Translations under genes and position numbers: made by a program
Shown: positions 1 through 8,114 of the stretch, one piece after another
Position numbering within the stretch: the stretch's first letter is position 1
Layout: every line of letters starts with the position of its first letter
Notes under the pieces: model-generated
What the model was told of the DNA's origin: nothing
Database searches by the model: none
Seen by the model: the letters and a program-made list of their open reading frames with translations, nothing else
Assembly (NCBI GenBank): GCA_016183145.1
Contig: JACPFE010000405.1
Coordinates: forward strand, 1-12,389
Source of the DNA: Deltaproteobacteria bacterium
GTDB taxonomy: Bacteria > Desulfobacterota > Binatia > UBA9968
Direction of reading: 5' to 3'
DNA length: 12,389 bases

Positions 1-2823
1 CTCCACTTCGGCGGCGGCCTTGCCGATTTCTTCATCGACCTTTTGTAAAAGCTCGGTCAAGGAAAGATTGATGTGATCGGCGATCCGATTGATTTCGGAG
101 ACGCGCTCTTCGCGGACCTCGTTTAGAAAAGGGGTGAAAGCATGCTCATTCAACCATTCCGTCGCCTCGGGCGCAGTAACGAGAGTCGGAAGCTCGCTGG
201 GCGGTTTTGTAGGAGTAAAATTGCCGACGACTCCCGGCTCCTGGAGTCGCAGCGCGCCATCGTTGGAAATCTCCACGGCAAACAGCCGTTCATGGATCAC
301 ATCGCCCAAACCGTCGACAGCCCTTGCGCGATAAAAATCCAGGCGCGCTGGTTTCTCGTGCTGTAGTGAGTAATAGCAGGCGCCTTTACTGAAAGGCTCT
401 TGGGCAAGACCTAAGGTATGGCGCCGCAGGGCTTCGAATAATGGATGGCCCGGAGTGACCCATTCGAGATTATTTTTCTCCGCGGTCTCACGGTCGGTAG
501 ACAACCGAGGATAGCGAGTCGCCAGTGTGGGAAGTTTCCAGTCCGGCTGACGCTCATACCGCTTGAGAGGGGTCGGAGTTCTTCCTGGATCGAAGGTGTG
601 CGGCAAAGAAGGAAACGCCTTAAGAGGAAGCGAAGCGGCCTCGGCGCTCTCGCTGAGAAATCGCGCGATGGTTTCGGGCACAAGACGGCGCTCTTGGGCG
701 CGCGCCCGCCGCTCGATGAGCATCTCAAGGTTGAGCTTTTTCGAGGCGAGCCCTTCAAGGGCGTTTTGGCAGATGGCGCGGAAACGGCCCTCATCGACTT
801 CGCGCAAGAGGCGGTCCTCCATGTCGGCTTCGCCGAGCCGCCCGGCGTAAAAATCCCGGAGCACCCGGTCGACGTGGGCCGCCGGCAATATCTCGCCGAC
901 CACATTGAATACTGCGTCATCGTCAAGGGCGTCCCGAATCTCCTGGAGCTTTTCGAGCAGGCGCTGCAGTACGCGTCCTTCGATCGTATTGGTCGCGACG
1001 AAATTGAAGATCAGACAATCGAAAAGCTGGCCGTAGCGGTGGATACGCCCCATGCGCTGCTCCAGGCGATTGGGGTTCCACGGGATGTCGTAGTTGAACA
1101 GGATATGGCAGCACTGGAGGTTGATACCTTCCCCGGCCGCTTCGGTGGCGACGAGCACTTGAATCGCTCCGTCTTTGAACTGCTGCTCGGTGTAAAGCCG
1201 GCTGTTCGGTTCTTCGCGCGAGCCGGCTTTCATCCCGCCGTGAATAACGCCGACGCGAAAGCCCCAATGTTTTAGGATCTCGACGAGGTAATCCAGGGTG
1301 TCTTTAAACTCGGTGAAGATAAGCAGCCGTTTGTCCGAATGGTCAAAGAATCCTTCCTGGTGCAACAGGTCTTTTAGGCGCGAGAGCTTGGCTTCGACTC
1401 CGGAATCTTCGACGGCTTTGGCTTGATCGGCAAATCGTAGCAGCTCGGCAATCTCCTCCTGAACCTGCTCCCTATTGCCCGCGAGAGTTACGGCATCGAG
1501 CATTTCCTCAAGGCGCTCCCGCTCACTCTCATCCATCTCTTCCAACTCTTCGGGGTCGGGTAAATCCGGCGGCGCCATGCGAGCCAACTGCTGGGCTGTT
1601 TTCAACGCCTCTTCAAGGCGCCTGGCACGGTTTTCCAGTGAATGCCGAAGCGCGTACGTACTGGACGCAAGCCGCCGCTGGTAGAGGGACATGAGAAAGC
1701 CAACGGCGCGGGCGCGGGGGTCTTCTTCTTGAGCGGCGGCCTTGGCGCTTTGCAACTTTACGAATCGGGTCACGTCGCGATAGAGATCGAACTCTGCTCC
1801 GTCGATTTGAAAGTCCACGGTACGCGGAATTCTCTTGGTAAAGATCTTTCTTGCCTTCCACGAACCATCCGGTTGCCGTTCGGGGAAATAAACCATCGCT
1901 TCTTTGGTCCGCCGCAAATAAAAAGGCGCTCTGCGCCGGTTCATCGCCTCGCGGATTGAGCGCACGTCGGCGTACGCGTCCGCATCCAACAACTGCAAAA
2001 AGAGACTGAAATTGACCGGATCACCCTTGTGCGGCGTGGCCGTCAGCAGTAGAAAATGATCCGCCGTATCCCTCAGCAGTTCCCCCAACCCATAACGAGC
2101 CGTCTTTCGAGACGGCGGTGTCCACGACATCCGGTGAGCTTCATCGACGATTACAAGGTCCCAATGGACCTGATGAAGTCCCGGCAAGATATCTTCACGC
2201 TTAGCCAGGTCGAGAGAAGTAAGAACCTGACTCTGTTCCAGCCACTGATTCACGCCGAATTGATCGCGGATATCGCTGCCTTTCACAACCAAGAACTTCT
2301 CGTCGAATTTTTCTTTAAGCTCCCGCTGCCATTGGAACGTGAGATTCGAGGGACAAACGATCAAGGTTCGCTCGGCCAGCCCCCTGAGCTTGAGTTCACG
2401 GATCAGAAGTCCCGCCATGATCGTCTTGCCCGCCCCCGCGTCGTCAGCCAGAAGAAAACGAACCCGCGCTGATTTGAGCAGAAAATCATAGACCGCCTCA
2501 AGCTGGTGCGGCAGCGGATCGACGCGGGAAATCGAAAGACCGAAGTAAGGATCGAACTCGTAGGCAATACCGAGCGCGTAAGCTTGCAGCCCGAGTCGCA
2601 GAAGCTGCCCGTTGCCGTCGTAGCTTTTTGTCGTGTCTTGAATGGTCAGCGACGCAAGGTCGCGAGCCGTCAGCGTAACTTTACGAAACCTATCCGACTG
2701 AGTCCCGACGAGCCCGACAACCCAAGCATCCGGACCGTTGGACACAACGGTCTCCACGCGCATCGGTTCATTGAGGAGAGAACCGGCGATAATTTGTCCT
2801 GGATTAATAGCGCCAGCGGTCAC
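1..2823 (-). CDS. SNF2-type superfamily 2 helicase, 3' end beyond the window
   Basis: This is a DNA-dependent ATPase/translocase of the SNF2-like superfamily 2. One frame is open without a stop from GTG at 2823 to base 1, giving 941 codons; the C-terminus lies off the left edge. Numbering from the GTG, visible motifs are Walker A DDAGAGKT (127-134), DEAH (227-230), TATPHKGD (261-268), FTEF in the second lobe (503-506), ATEAAGEGINLQ (559-570) and motif VI QRMGRIHRYGQ (589-599). A charged, Glu-rich, probably coiled-coil stretch separates the two RecA lobes. A conserved-looking GHPLF block lies at 792-796 and a helical segment follows at the edge. A stop codon 15 nt upstream and the N-terminal sequence homologous-looking to long bacterial SNF2 helicases favour the GTG over the ATG at 2766, although the Shine-Dalgarno sequence is poor. 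Such long helicases occur in DISARM-like and other defence loci, but also alone. The family call is firm; the role is not known. Confidence 0.9.
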   Translation of the reverse strand, partial: MTAGAINPGQIIAGSLLNEPMRVETVVSNGPDAWVVGLVGTQSDRFRKVTLTARDLASLTIQDTTKSYDGNGQLLRLGLQAYALGIAYEFDPYFGLSISRVDPLPHQLEAVYDFLLKSARVRFLLADDAGAGKTIMAGLLIRELKLRGLAERTLIVCPSNLTFQWQRELKEKFDEKFLVVKGSDIRDQFGVNQWLEQSQVLTSLDLAKREDILPGLHQVHWDLVIVDEAHRMSWTPPSRKTARYGLGELLRDTADHFLLLTATPHKGDPVNFSLFLQLLDADAYADVRSIREAMNRRRAPFYLRRTKEAMVYFPERQPDGSWKARKIFTKRIPRTVDFQIDGAEFDLYRDVTRFVKLQSAKAAAQEEDPRARAVGFLMSLYQRRLASSTYALRHSLENRARRLEEALKTAQQLARMAPPDLPDPEELEEMDESERERLEEMLDAVTLAGNREQVQEEIAELLRFADQAKAVEDSGVEAKLSRLKDLLHQEGFFDHSDKRLLIFTEFKDTLDYLVEILKHWGFRVGVIHGGMKAGSREEPNSRLYTEQQFKDGAIQVLVATEAAGEGINLQCCHILFNYDIPWNPNRLEQRMGRIHRYGQLFDCLIFNFVATNTIEGRVLQRLLEKLQEIRDALDDDAVFNVVGEILPAAHVDRVLRDFYAGRLGEADMEDRLLREVDEGRFRAICQNALEGLASKKLNLEMLIERRARAQERRLVPETIARFLSESAEAASLPLKAFPSLPHTFDPGRTPTPLKRYERQPDWKLPTLATRYPRLSTDRETAEKNNLEWVTPGHPLFEALRRHTLGLAQEPFSKGACYYSLQHEKPARLDFYRARAVDGLGDVIHERLFAVEISNDGALRLQEPGVVGNFTPTKPPSELPTLVTAPEATEWLNEHAFTPFLNEVREERVSEINRIADHINLSLTELLQKVDEEIGKAAAEVE

Positions 2824-2854
2824 TCCGTACTTTTACCAAAACCAGATTTGAGCG

Positions 2855-2884
2855 ATCTTACGCGATATGGCTGGTCGACGGCAA
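2855..2884 (-). promoter_or_regulatory. Candidate sigma-70-type promoter of the helicase gene
   Basis: On the minus strand, TTGCCG (2884-2879) and TAAGAT (2860-2855) are separated by 18 nt. They lie between the upstream terminator and the helicase GTG, so transcription would start about 25 nt before the gene. The placement is sensible because the terminator should stop read-through from the decarboxylase gene. This is motif matching by eye only. Confidence 0.35.
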
Positions 2885-2900
2885 GCACCGGGCTGGCCCC

Positions 2901-2940
2901 ATAAAAAAGGGCAAGCCGACCGTTGCATCGACTTGCCCTT
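2901..2940 (-). terminator. Intrinsic terminator after the UbiD-family gene
   Basis: The minus strand has a perfect 9-bp stem, AAGGGCAAG (2940-2932) with CTTGCCCTT (2915-2907). It is extended by a 3-bp inner stem (TCG/CGA) across one mismatch, with an 8-nt loop. A run of six T follows directly (2908-2903). It starts 30 nt past the decarboxylase stop codon, in the right orientation and position to end that transcript. Confidence 0.85.
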
Positions 2941-2970
2941 GTACTTGCTACGTGAAGCGCTGAACGAGTT

Positions 2971-4410
2971 CTACTTCTTCCCGTTGCTCCCAAAAAGCTC
3001 CTGACCCCATTTTTTCGCCGTGGCGTCGAGGACTTCTTTGCTCGATTCGGCGACCGGCGGGAAATCTTTCATCCACTCGTAGGGTCGCGTCGCGTCGATG
3101 ATGGCGCGGGAGTTGAAGCCCTTCTTGGTCGGATGAATGATCGGATCGAGGGGGCCGCTCCAGCAGCGGCGCAGGATGTCGATGTCTTCGGCTGGATCGC
3201 AGCGGCTGGTCATTGCCCAGATCATATCGTCGGTATTCGACGGATCGATGTCGTCGTCGACCACGACGACGAAGCGTCCCAGATAGGCCCCCGCGTGGCA
3301 CTGGGAGGCGATCACGGCCGCCTGCTTGGCATGGCCCGGATAGCGCTGTTTGATGGCAACGCACATCATGAGCCGGCTGCCGCCCGATACCGTCAGCCAC
3401 ACGCCTTTGACGTCCGGCACTCCGGCCTTTTCCATTTCGTCCCAGATCAAAGCGGAGCGAAGGTACGAGCGGTACCAGCCGAGCTCCGCTGGCGGGCGGC
3501 CCGGAGGTGAGCCGAGGATGATCGGGTCGTTGCGGTGATAGAGACGTTTTACTTGGACCCATGGCTCGGCGCGCTCGGCGCTGCCATAGTAGCCCGTCCA
3601 TTCGCCGAACGGACCTTCGACTTTCGGATTGTCGAAATGCACGTCGCCTTCAATGACGATCTCCGCGTTCGCCGGAATCGGCAACCCGGAATACTCGCCT
3701 TCGATCACCTCAAACGGCTCGCCACGCACGCCACCGATGAATTCGTACTCCGGCACGCCGTAGGGCACCTCGATGCTGCCGACCAAGAACGTCAGCGGAT
3801 CATGGCCGAAGGACATCGCCATCTTGAACGGCTGGCCGCTGGCGGCGTATTTTTCGCGCTGGATGCGCCCATGTTTGCCAGGGGAAATGTAGAACCCGAC
3901 CTTGTCCTTGTCATGGATCATGACGCGGTAGGTGCCGTAGTTGACCCAGCCTTCGTCAGGGTCACGCGTGATGTCGACGCTGCCGGTGCCGATGTAGCGG
4001 CCGCCGTCCTTGTCATGCCACTTCGGCGTGGGGAACTTGAACATGTCGATTTCGCCGTCTTTGTAGACGTTGTCGAATAAGGGGCTTTTCTTGACGAACT
4101 TGGGCGGGATCGGTTTGATCTTCTTGTAGTTGTCTTTCCAGATTTTGACGAAGTCCATCTTAGTTTCGCCCGGCGGAAGCCCCAAGGTGAGAGCCAGGCG
4201 TTTGCGGGAGGATAGCGAATTGGATAACACCCGGTATCCCTTCGGGTAACCTTTAATGTCTTCGAACAGCACGGCCGGGCCATCTTCCTTGTGATGCACC
4301 AATTCAGTGATGGCGCCGATCTCGAGGTTCCAATCGCAGCCCTTCAGGGTTTTCAACTCACCCATTTCATCCGCGATTTGGATCCAGTCTCTTAGATCCT
4401 GAAATTCCAT
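2971..4410 (-). CDS. UbiD-family prenylated-FMN-dependent decarboxylase
   Basis: This is a reversible (de)carboxylase of the UbiD family, cytosolic, acting with prenylated FMN and a divalent metal. The 479-aa length is normal for the family. The catalytic triad of fungal Fdc1 (Arg, Glu, Glu) is matched by R162 in GTYR and by E265 and E270 in the EGPFGEWTG motif. N157, H180 and E221 sit at the spacing expected for the cofactor and metal ligands. The start is ATG 4410, preceded by AGGAGGA five nt upstream, a strong ribosome binding site. It is a single-gene unit with its own terminator, and is transcribed away from rfaE2. No UbiX-type prenyltransferase and no ubiquinone or aromatic-degradation gene is in view, so UbiD of ubiquinone synthesis is only one option. 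Aromatic, heteroaromatic or acrylic acids are equally possible substrates. Confidence 0.92.
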   Translation of the reverse strand: MEFQDLRDWIQIADEMGELKTLKGCDWNLEIGAITELVHHKEDGPAVLFEDIKGYPKGYRVLSNSLSSRKRLALTLGLPPGETKMDFVKIWKDNYKKIKPIPPKFVKKSPLFDNVYKDGEIDMFKFPTPKWHDKDGGRYIGTGSVDITRDPDEGWVNYGTYRVMIHDKDKVGFYISPGKHGRIQREKYAASGQPFKMAMSFGHDPLTFLVGSIEVPYGVPEYEFIGGVRGEPFEVIEGEYSGLPIPANAEIVIEGDVHFDNPKVEGPFGEWTGYYGSAERAEPWVQVKRLYHRNDPIILGSPPGRPPAELGWYRSYLRSALIWDEMEKAGVPDVKGVWLTVSGGSRLMMCVAIKQRYPGHAKQAAVIASQCHAGAYLGRFVVVVDDDIDPSNTDDMIWAMTSRCDPAEDIDILRRCWSGPLDPIIHPTKKGFNSRAIIDATRPYEWMKDFPPVAESSKEVLDATAKKWGQELFGSNGKK

Positions 4411-4415
4411 TTTTC

Positions 4416-4424
4416 CTCCTACTT
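4416..4424 (-). promoter_or_regulatory. Strong ribosome binding site of the UbiD-family gene
   Basis: The minus strand reads GTAGGAGGA just before the ATG at 4410. It is the best Shine-Dalgarno match in the window and fixes this start. Confidence 0.85.
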
Positions 4425-4468
4425 TTTTGGTTGAAGCGATGCCACGGCGGAATTACGAAGCCGGATTG

Positions 4469-4497
4469 ACCTTAGCTAATATTTACCGATGGGTCAA
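4469..4497 (-). promoter_or_regulatory. Candidate promoter of the UbiD-family gene
   Basis: On the minus strand, TTGACC (4497-4492) and TAAGGT (4474-4469) are 17 nt apart. They lie about 60 nt upstream of the decarboxylase ATG, within the only gap between two divergent genes. A second TTGACC lies on the plus strand at 4466-4471, making a 6-bp inverted repeat. The plus-strand copy has only a weak -10 (ATGGGT, 4489-4494). Confidence 0.4.
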
Positions 4498-4568
4498 GAC
4501 ATGGATTTTCCTTGAATCACGGGAACTTCCAATTGAAAACGAGCGTTGCTCATGTTACCTACTTCAAT

Positions 4569-5039
4569 GTGTCCGGCAAGCTCAAATCGATGGACGAACT
4601 TAAGGCAATCACCGTCCAAGCGAGAGCAAGCGGAAAAAAGATTGTTTTCACCAATGGCTGTTTCGACCTGCTGCACCGCGGCCACCTGCATACGCTACGG
4701 GAGGCTAAGGCCTGCGGCGATATCCTGATCGTCGGCATTAACAGCGACCGCTCGGTAAAGGGACTCAAGGGAGCCGGTCGGCCAATTTTTCCGGAGTCGG
4801 ATCGGGCTGAGTTGATCGGCGCGCTGGAGATGGTAGATTACGTCGTCTTGTTCGACGAAGCCGATCCCTACGATTTGATCGCGGCTTTGATCCCCGACGT
4901 TCTGGCCAAGGGCGGCGATTGGGGTCCCGACAAAATCGTCGGCTCGGATATCGTCGAGCAAAATGGCGGCAGAGTCGCCGTCCTCCCGTATCTGAAAGGT
5001 TTTTCGACAACCGAGATCATTGAAAGGATTAAAGGTTAA
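4569..5039 (+). CDS. rfaE2: D-glycero-beta-D-manno-heptose 1-phosphate adenylyltransferase
   Basis: This nucleotidyltransferase transfers AMP from ATP to heptose 1-phosphate, giving ADP-D-glycero-beta-D-manno-heptose for the LPS inner core. The signature TNGCFDLLHRGH contains the HxGH ATP-binding motif (residues 36-39 from the GTG). A GRPIFPESDRAEL segment and the C-terminal STTEII motif also match the family. The start is uncertain. GTG 4569 gives 156 aa beginning with the SGKLKS segment typical of the family; the frame is also open from TTG 4512 (175 aa) and ATG 4590 (149 aa). None has a clear Shine-Dalgarno sequence. It is the stand-alone equivalent of the C-terminal domain of HldE. The kinase partner rfaE1 lies 4 kb away on the other strand. 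rpmB follows 5 bp after the stop codon, so the two are probably cotranscribed. Confidence 0.93.
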   Translation: MSGKLKSMDELKAITVQARASGKKIVFTNGCFDLLHRGHLHTLREAKACGDILIVGINSDRSVKGLKGAGRPIFPESDRAELIGALEMVDYVVLFDEADPYDLIAALIPDVLAKGGDWGPDKIVGSDIVEQNGGRVAVLPYLKGFSTTEIIERIKG

Positions 5040-5044
5040 ATCAA

Positions 5045-5236
5045 ATGGCACGAGTTTGTTCAATCTGCGGAAAAAGGCGCTCCGTCGGTCACAACGTCAG
5101 CCATGCCAACAACAAGTCCAAACGGGCGTGGCGGCCCAACCTTAAACGGGTGCGGGGAAAATTCGACGGGCGGGTCAAGCGCGCCCTGGTTTGCACGGAC
5201 TGCATCCACTCGGGCCGCGTGCAAAAGGTAGCTTGA
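5045..5236 (+). CDS. rpmB: 50S ribosomal protein L28, four-cysteine form
   Basis: This is a small basic protein of the large ribosomal subunit, 63 aa, normal for L28. It keeps the zinc-ribbon cysteines C5 and C8 (CSIC) and C50 and C53 (CTDC), so it is the zinc-binding version rather than the cysteine-free paralog used under zinc limitation in some bacteria. The conserved GHNVSHANNKSKRAW segment is the family core. An AAAGG sequence overlapping the end of rfaE2 sits about 9 nt before the ATG. Only 18 bp separate its stop codon from that of the converging rel gene, and I see no hairpin terminator in that gap. Confidence 0.97.
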   Translation: MARVCSICGKRRSVGHNVSHANNKSKRAWRPNLKRVRGKFDGRVKRALVCTDCIHSGRVQKVA

Positions 5237-5254
5237 GCGAGCGGTTCTTCCCTC

Positions 5255-7465
5255 TCAGTGAAGTTCGCCCCTGGTCTGATCTCGATCCGCCCTGCCGACG
5301 GTCCTGCCGCGCGCCCGGACGGCTTTGTAGACGCCCTTCACCTTCGAGATATTTTGCAACACATCATTGAGGTGTTGGGAGTTTCTGATCATCACTTCAA
5401 AAGTATTGAGCGCCTTCTCATCGGAGAACGTGCGGATCTGGGCCCGGGCGATGTTCGCCTGCGCGCTGGTGATCGCCGCGCTGATCGCCGCCAAGAGTCC
5501 GGGCTGGTCCACGCAGGTGACTTCGATCTTGACCGGCCGCGGCGGCTGGCCGCTTTCTTCCCATGAAACTTCGATTTTTCGGTGTGGATCGCTCTCCATG
5601 ACCGTAGGGCAACCGACGGTGTGAACGGTCACCCCGCGACCCCGGGTAATGAAGCCGATGATATGCTCGCCGGGCAAGGGATGGCAGCAGAGCGCAAAAC
5701 GAACCAGGGCGTCTTCTCCGCCTTTGACGCGGATACCCAACCCCCGCTTCTGCTTCGAGACCAGGCGGAACAGAGACTTGAGCGAGCCCTCCGCCTTTTT
5801 CGCGCCGACGTCCAATTTTTCCGGCGCAACCAACTTGGCCAACACGTGACGCGTCGTGATGCGACCGTACCCCAGCGCCGCCAGCAGCGACTCTTCGTCC
5901 TTCATGCCCAGCTCCTTCACCAGCCAATCGATCTTTCCCTCCCGGCCAAGAGCCGCATAATCCAATTGATGGCGATGCAAATCGCCTTCGAGAATTTCGC
6001 GCCCCAATGCGACGCTGCGTTGGCTCTGCTGGAGCTTGAGCCAGTTTCTGATCTTCGACTTGGCCCGGGGAGTCTTCACCCGCTTGAGCCAGTCGCGGCT
6101 GGGCGCCTGTTGCTGGGTCGTGATGATCTCGACGGTGTCGCCGCTGCGCAAGATATACTTGAGCGATACCAACTGCCCGTTGATGCGGGCGCCCGAGCAG
6201 TGGTGTCCCACTTCCGAATGGATTCGATAGGCGAAGTCGATCACCGTGGAACCCTTGGGGAAATTCAACAGATCGCCTTTCGGCGTGAAGACGTAGAGCT
6301 CGGTGGCAAAGAGGTCTTCTTTGAGGTTGTGGAGAAACTCTTGGGGGTCCTGGAGATTCTCCTGCCACTCCAAGAGCTGGCGCAGCCAGGCGAACCTCTG
6401 GATGTCGCTCATCTGAAAATCCTCGCCCTCTTTATAGCGCCAGTGGGCCGCGATGCCCTCCTCGGCGACGCGATGCATCTCGTGGGTGCGAATCTGAATT
6501 TCGATCCGCTCGCCGTGGGGTCCAATCACACTGGTGTGAAGCGATTGATACAAGTTGGGCTTGGGCAGGGCGATATAGTCCTTGAACCGCCCCGGTATGG
6601 GACGCCACTGCGCGTGGATGATGCCAAGGGCTTCATAACATTCCCGCGGCGTATCGACCAGAATACGGAACGCGACCAGGTCGTAAATCTGGTCGTAGAG
6701 CAGGTTCTGGCTCTCCATTTTCTGATAGATACCGAAAAAATGCTTGGGCCGGCCGGTGACCTCCGCGTCGATGCCTTCGGCTTCGAGCTTTTTGCTGATG
6801 ATCGAGATGACCTCTTCGATGTATTTTTCCCGGTCGCTTTTTCTCTTGGCAACGTTGCGCTTCAGTTGGTAGTAAACTTCCGGATGCAAGTACTTGAGGG
6901 CCAAATCCTCCAGCTCGCTCTTGACCCAGGCGATGCCGAGCCGGTGGGAAAGCGGCGCGTAGATATCCAAGGTTTCCTGCGCCGTGAGAATTTGCTTTTC
7001 CAAGGGCTGATGGTCGAGGGTGCGCATGTTGTGCACCCGGTCGGCGAGTTTGATCAAGATCACCCGCACGTCCTTGCCCATCGCTAGCAGCATCTTGCGA
7101 AAATTTTCCGCCTGCTTCTCTTCGCGGCTAATGAAGTTAACGCGGCTCAATTTGGTGACGCCGTCCACTAGCATGGCGATCTCGCGGCCGAACACCGCTT
7201 TCAGCTCATCGAGGGTCGTAAGCGTGTCCTCGACGGTATCGTGCAGCAGGCCGGCGGTGACACTCGGTACGTCCAGCTTCAAATCCGCGATGATATCGGC
7301 AACCGCCATCGGGTGGATCAGGTAGGGTTCCCCCGACAAGCGTTTTTGACCGGTATGGACCCTGGCGGAAAAATCGTAGGCCTTGCGGATCAGTTCGACA
7401 TCCGCGGCGGGATAGTAGGACTGGATCTTTTCAACCAGATCGTTGATTCTTGCTTCTTTGCTCAT
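5255..7465 (-). CDS. rel: Bifunctional (p)ppGpp synthetase/hydrolase, long RSH family
   Basis: This is the stringent-response enzyme that makes pppGpp/ppGpp from ATP plus GTP/GDP and degrades them. From ATG 7465 (736 aa), the N-terminal HD hydrolase carries H51, the HD pair 75-76 and D142. The synthetase has D262, RFKD at 293-296 and Y306 in the G-loop. RFKD is the charge type seen in bifunctional enzymes rather than the ExDD of hydrolase-dead RelA. A TGS domain follows at about 388-450, then a helical region, a CCHPLPGE conserved-cysteine domain and a C-terminal ACT domain from about 645. All key residues of both activities are present, so both should work. TTG 7471 is an alternative start two codons earlier. 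The start lies inside the 3' end of gmk (35-bp overlap to ATG 7465), so translation is probably coupled. The usual rpoZ between gmk and this gene is absent. Confidence 0.97.
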   Translation of the reverse strand: MSKEARINDLVEKIQSYYPAADVELIRKAYDFSARVHTGQKRLSGEPYLIHPMAVADIIADLKLDVPSVTAGLLHDTVEDTLTTLDELKAVFGREIAMLVDGVTKLSRVNFISREEKQAENFRKMLLAMGKDVRVILIKLADRVHNMRTLDHQPLEKQILTAQETLDIYAPLSHRLGIAWVKSELEDLALKYLHPEVYYQLKRNVAKRKSDREKYIEEVISIISKKLEAEGIDAEVTGRPKHFFGIYQKMESQNLLYDQIYDLVAFRILVDTPRECYEALGIIHAQWRPIPGRFKDYIALPKPNLYQSLHTSVIGPHGERIEIQIRTHEMHRVAEEGIAAHWRYKEGEDFQMSDIQRFAWLRQLLEWQENLQDPQEFLHNLKEDLFATELYVFTPKGDLLNFPKGSTVIDFAYRIHSEVGHHCSGARINGQLVSLKYILRSGDTVEIITTQQQAPSRDWLKRVKTPRAKSKIRNWLKLQQSQRSVALGREILEGDLHRHQLDYAALGREGKIDWLVKELGMKDEESLLAALGYGRITTRHVLAKLVAPEKLDVGAKKAEGSLKSLFRLVSKQKRGLGIRVKGGEDALVRFALCCHPLPGEHIIGFITRGRGVTVHTVGCPTVMESDPHRKIEVSWEESGQPPRPVKIEVTCVDQPGLLAAISAAITSAQANIARAQIRTFSDEKALNTFEVMIRNSQHLNDVLQNISKVKGVYKAVRARGRTVGRADRDQTRGELH

Positions 7466-8114
7466 GGACAACTCGCGGGCGCCGCGAGCGCAAAGGCTCT
7501 AGGCTCCACCGGTTGACACGGGAGGTCCGGGCTCGTTCGGCTTCCACGATCGCGCGCAGCGCCGCTACCGCCTCTTTTACATCCCGGTTGACGACATAGT
7601 AATCATACTCGATAATCCGGCGAATTTCACCCCGCGCGTTGGCGAGCCGGCGGCGCATGGTTTCCCGGCCTTCGGTTCCCCTGCGCGCCAGTCTGCGCGC
7701 CAATTCCCGCATCGACGGCGGCAGCAGAAAAATCGCCACCGCGTCGCGATACACTCGCTTGATCTTCCTAGCCCCCTGAACGTCGATGTCGAGGAGCATA
7801 TCCCGGCCGCCCTTCACGCAACGGTCCAACTGCCGGCCCGGCGTGCCGTAAAAAAAATTGTGGACCCTGGCCCATTCAGCAAACCGCCCTTTGGCCCTCA
7901 TGAGGTCAAATTGGCGCGGCGTAACGAAGCGGTACTCGCGCCCGTTGACCTCGCCGTCGCGCCGGCCACGGGTCGTCCAGGACACGGACAGCTCGATATC
8001 CGGGTAGATCGATCGTAGCCCCTTGATCAAGGTCGTTTTGCCGGCCCCCGAAGGCGCCGATAGAATAAAAATGATCCCCCGTCGCCGGGTCAATCGCTGG
8101 CGGTTGCGAGTCAT
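7431..8114 (-). CDS. gmk: Guanylate kinase
   Basis: This cytosolic kinase converts GMP (and dGMP) plus ATP to GDP (dGDP). The P-loop is APSGAGKT at 20-27. The GMP-binding lobe shows SVSWTTR (43-49), the GEVNGREYRFV segment (54-64) and HNFFYGTP (85-92). The LLDIDVQGARKIK segment is family-typical. The 227 aa are about 20 longer than usual, because an Arg-rich tail runs past the expected end into the rel gene. The ATG overlaps the yicC stop as ATGA (8114-8111). The product feeds the GTP pool used by Rel, and guanylate kinase is a known (p)ppGpp target in some bacteria. The call is firm; the extended tail is the only oddity. Confidence 0.96.
   Translation of the reverse strand: MTRNRQRLTRRRGIIFILSAPSGAGKTTLIKGLRSIYPDIELSVSWTTRGRRDGEVNGREYRFVTPRQFDLMRAKGRFAEWARVHNFFYGTPGRQLDRCVKGGRDMLLDIDVQGARKIKRVYRDAVAIFLLPPSMRELARRLARRGTEGRETMRRRLANARGEIRRIIEYDYYVVNRDVKEAVAALRAIVEAERARTSRVNRWSLEPLRSRRPRVVHEQRSKNQRSG

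Noticed and set aside
445..1275. Plus-strand frame of 276 codons and several short minus-strand frames
   Set aside because: All are shadows of the helicase frame, which I translated without a stop from 2823 to 1 and which contains the ordered helicase motifs.
1..2823. Possible frameshifted or decayed helicase, since only short closed frames are seen on its strand
   Set aside because: Direct translation gives one uninterrupted frame; it only appears broken because its stop codon is outside the window.
3535..4080. Plus-strand frame of 181 codons rich in Val and Asp
   Set aside because: It is antisense to the UbiD-family gene, whose active-site residues are conserved over this stretch.
5582..7087. 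Long open frame of 501 codons on the plus strand
   Set aside because: It lies fully antisense to rel, whose domains and catalytic motifs are intact. Long antisense frames are common in GC-rich coding DNA, and its translation shows no domain.
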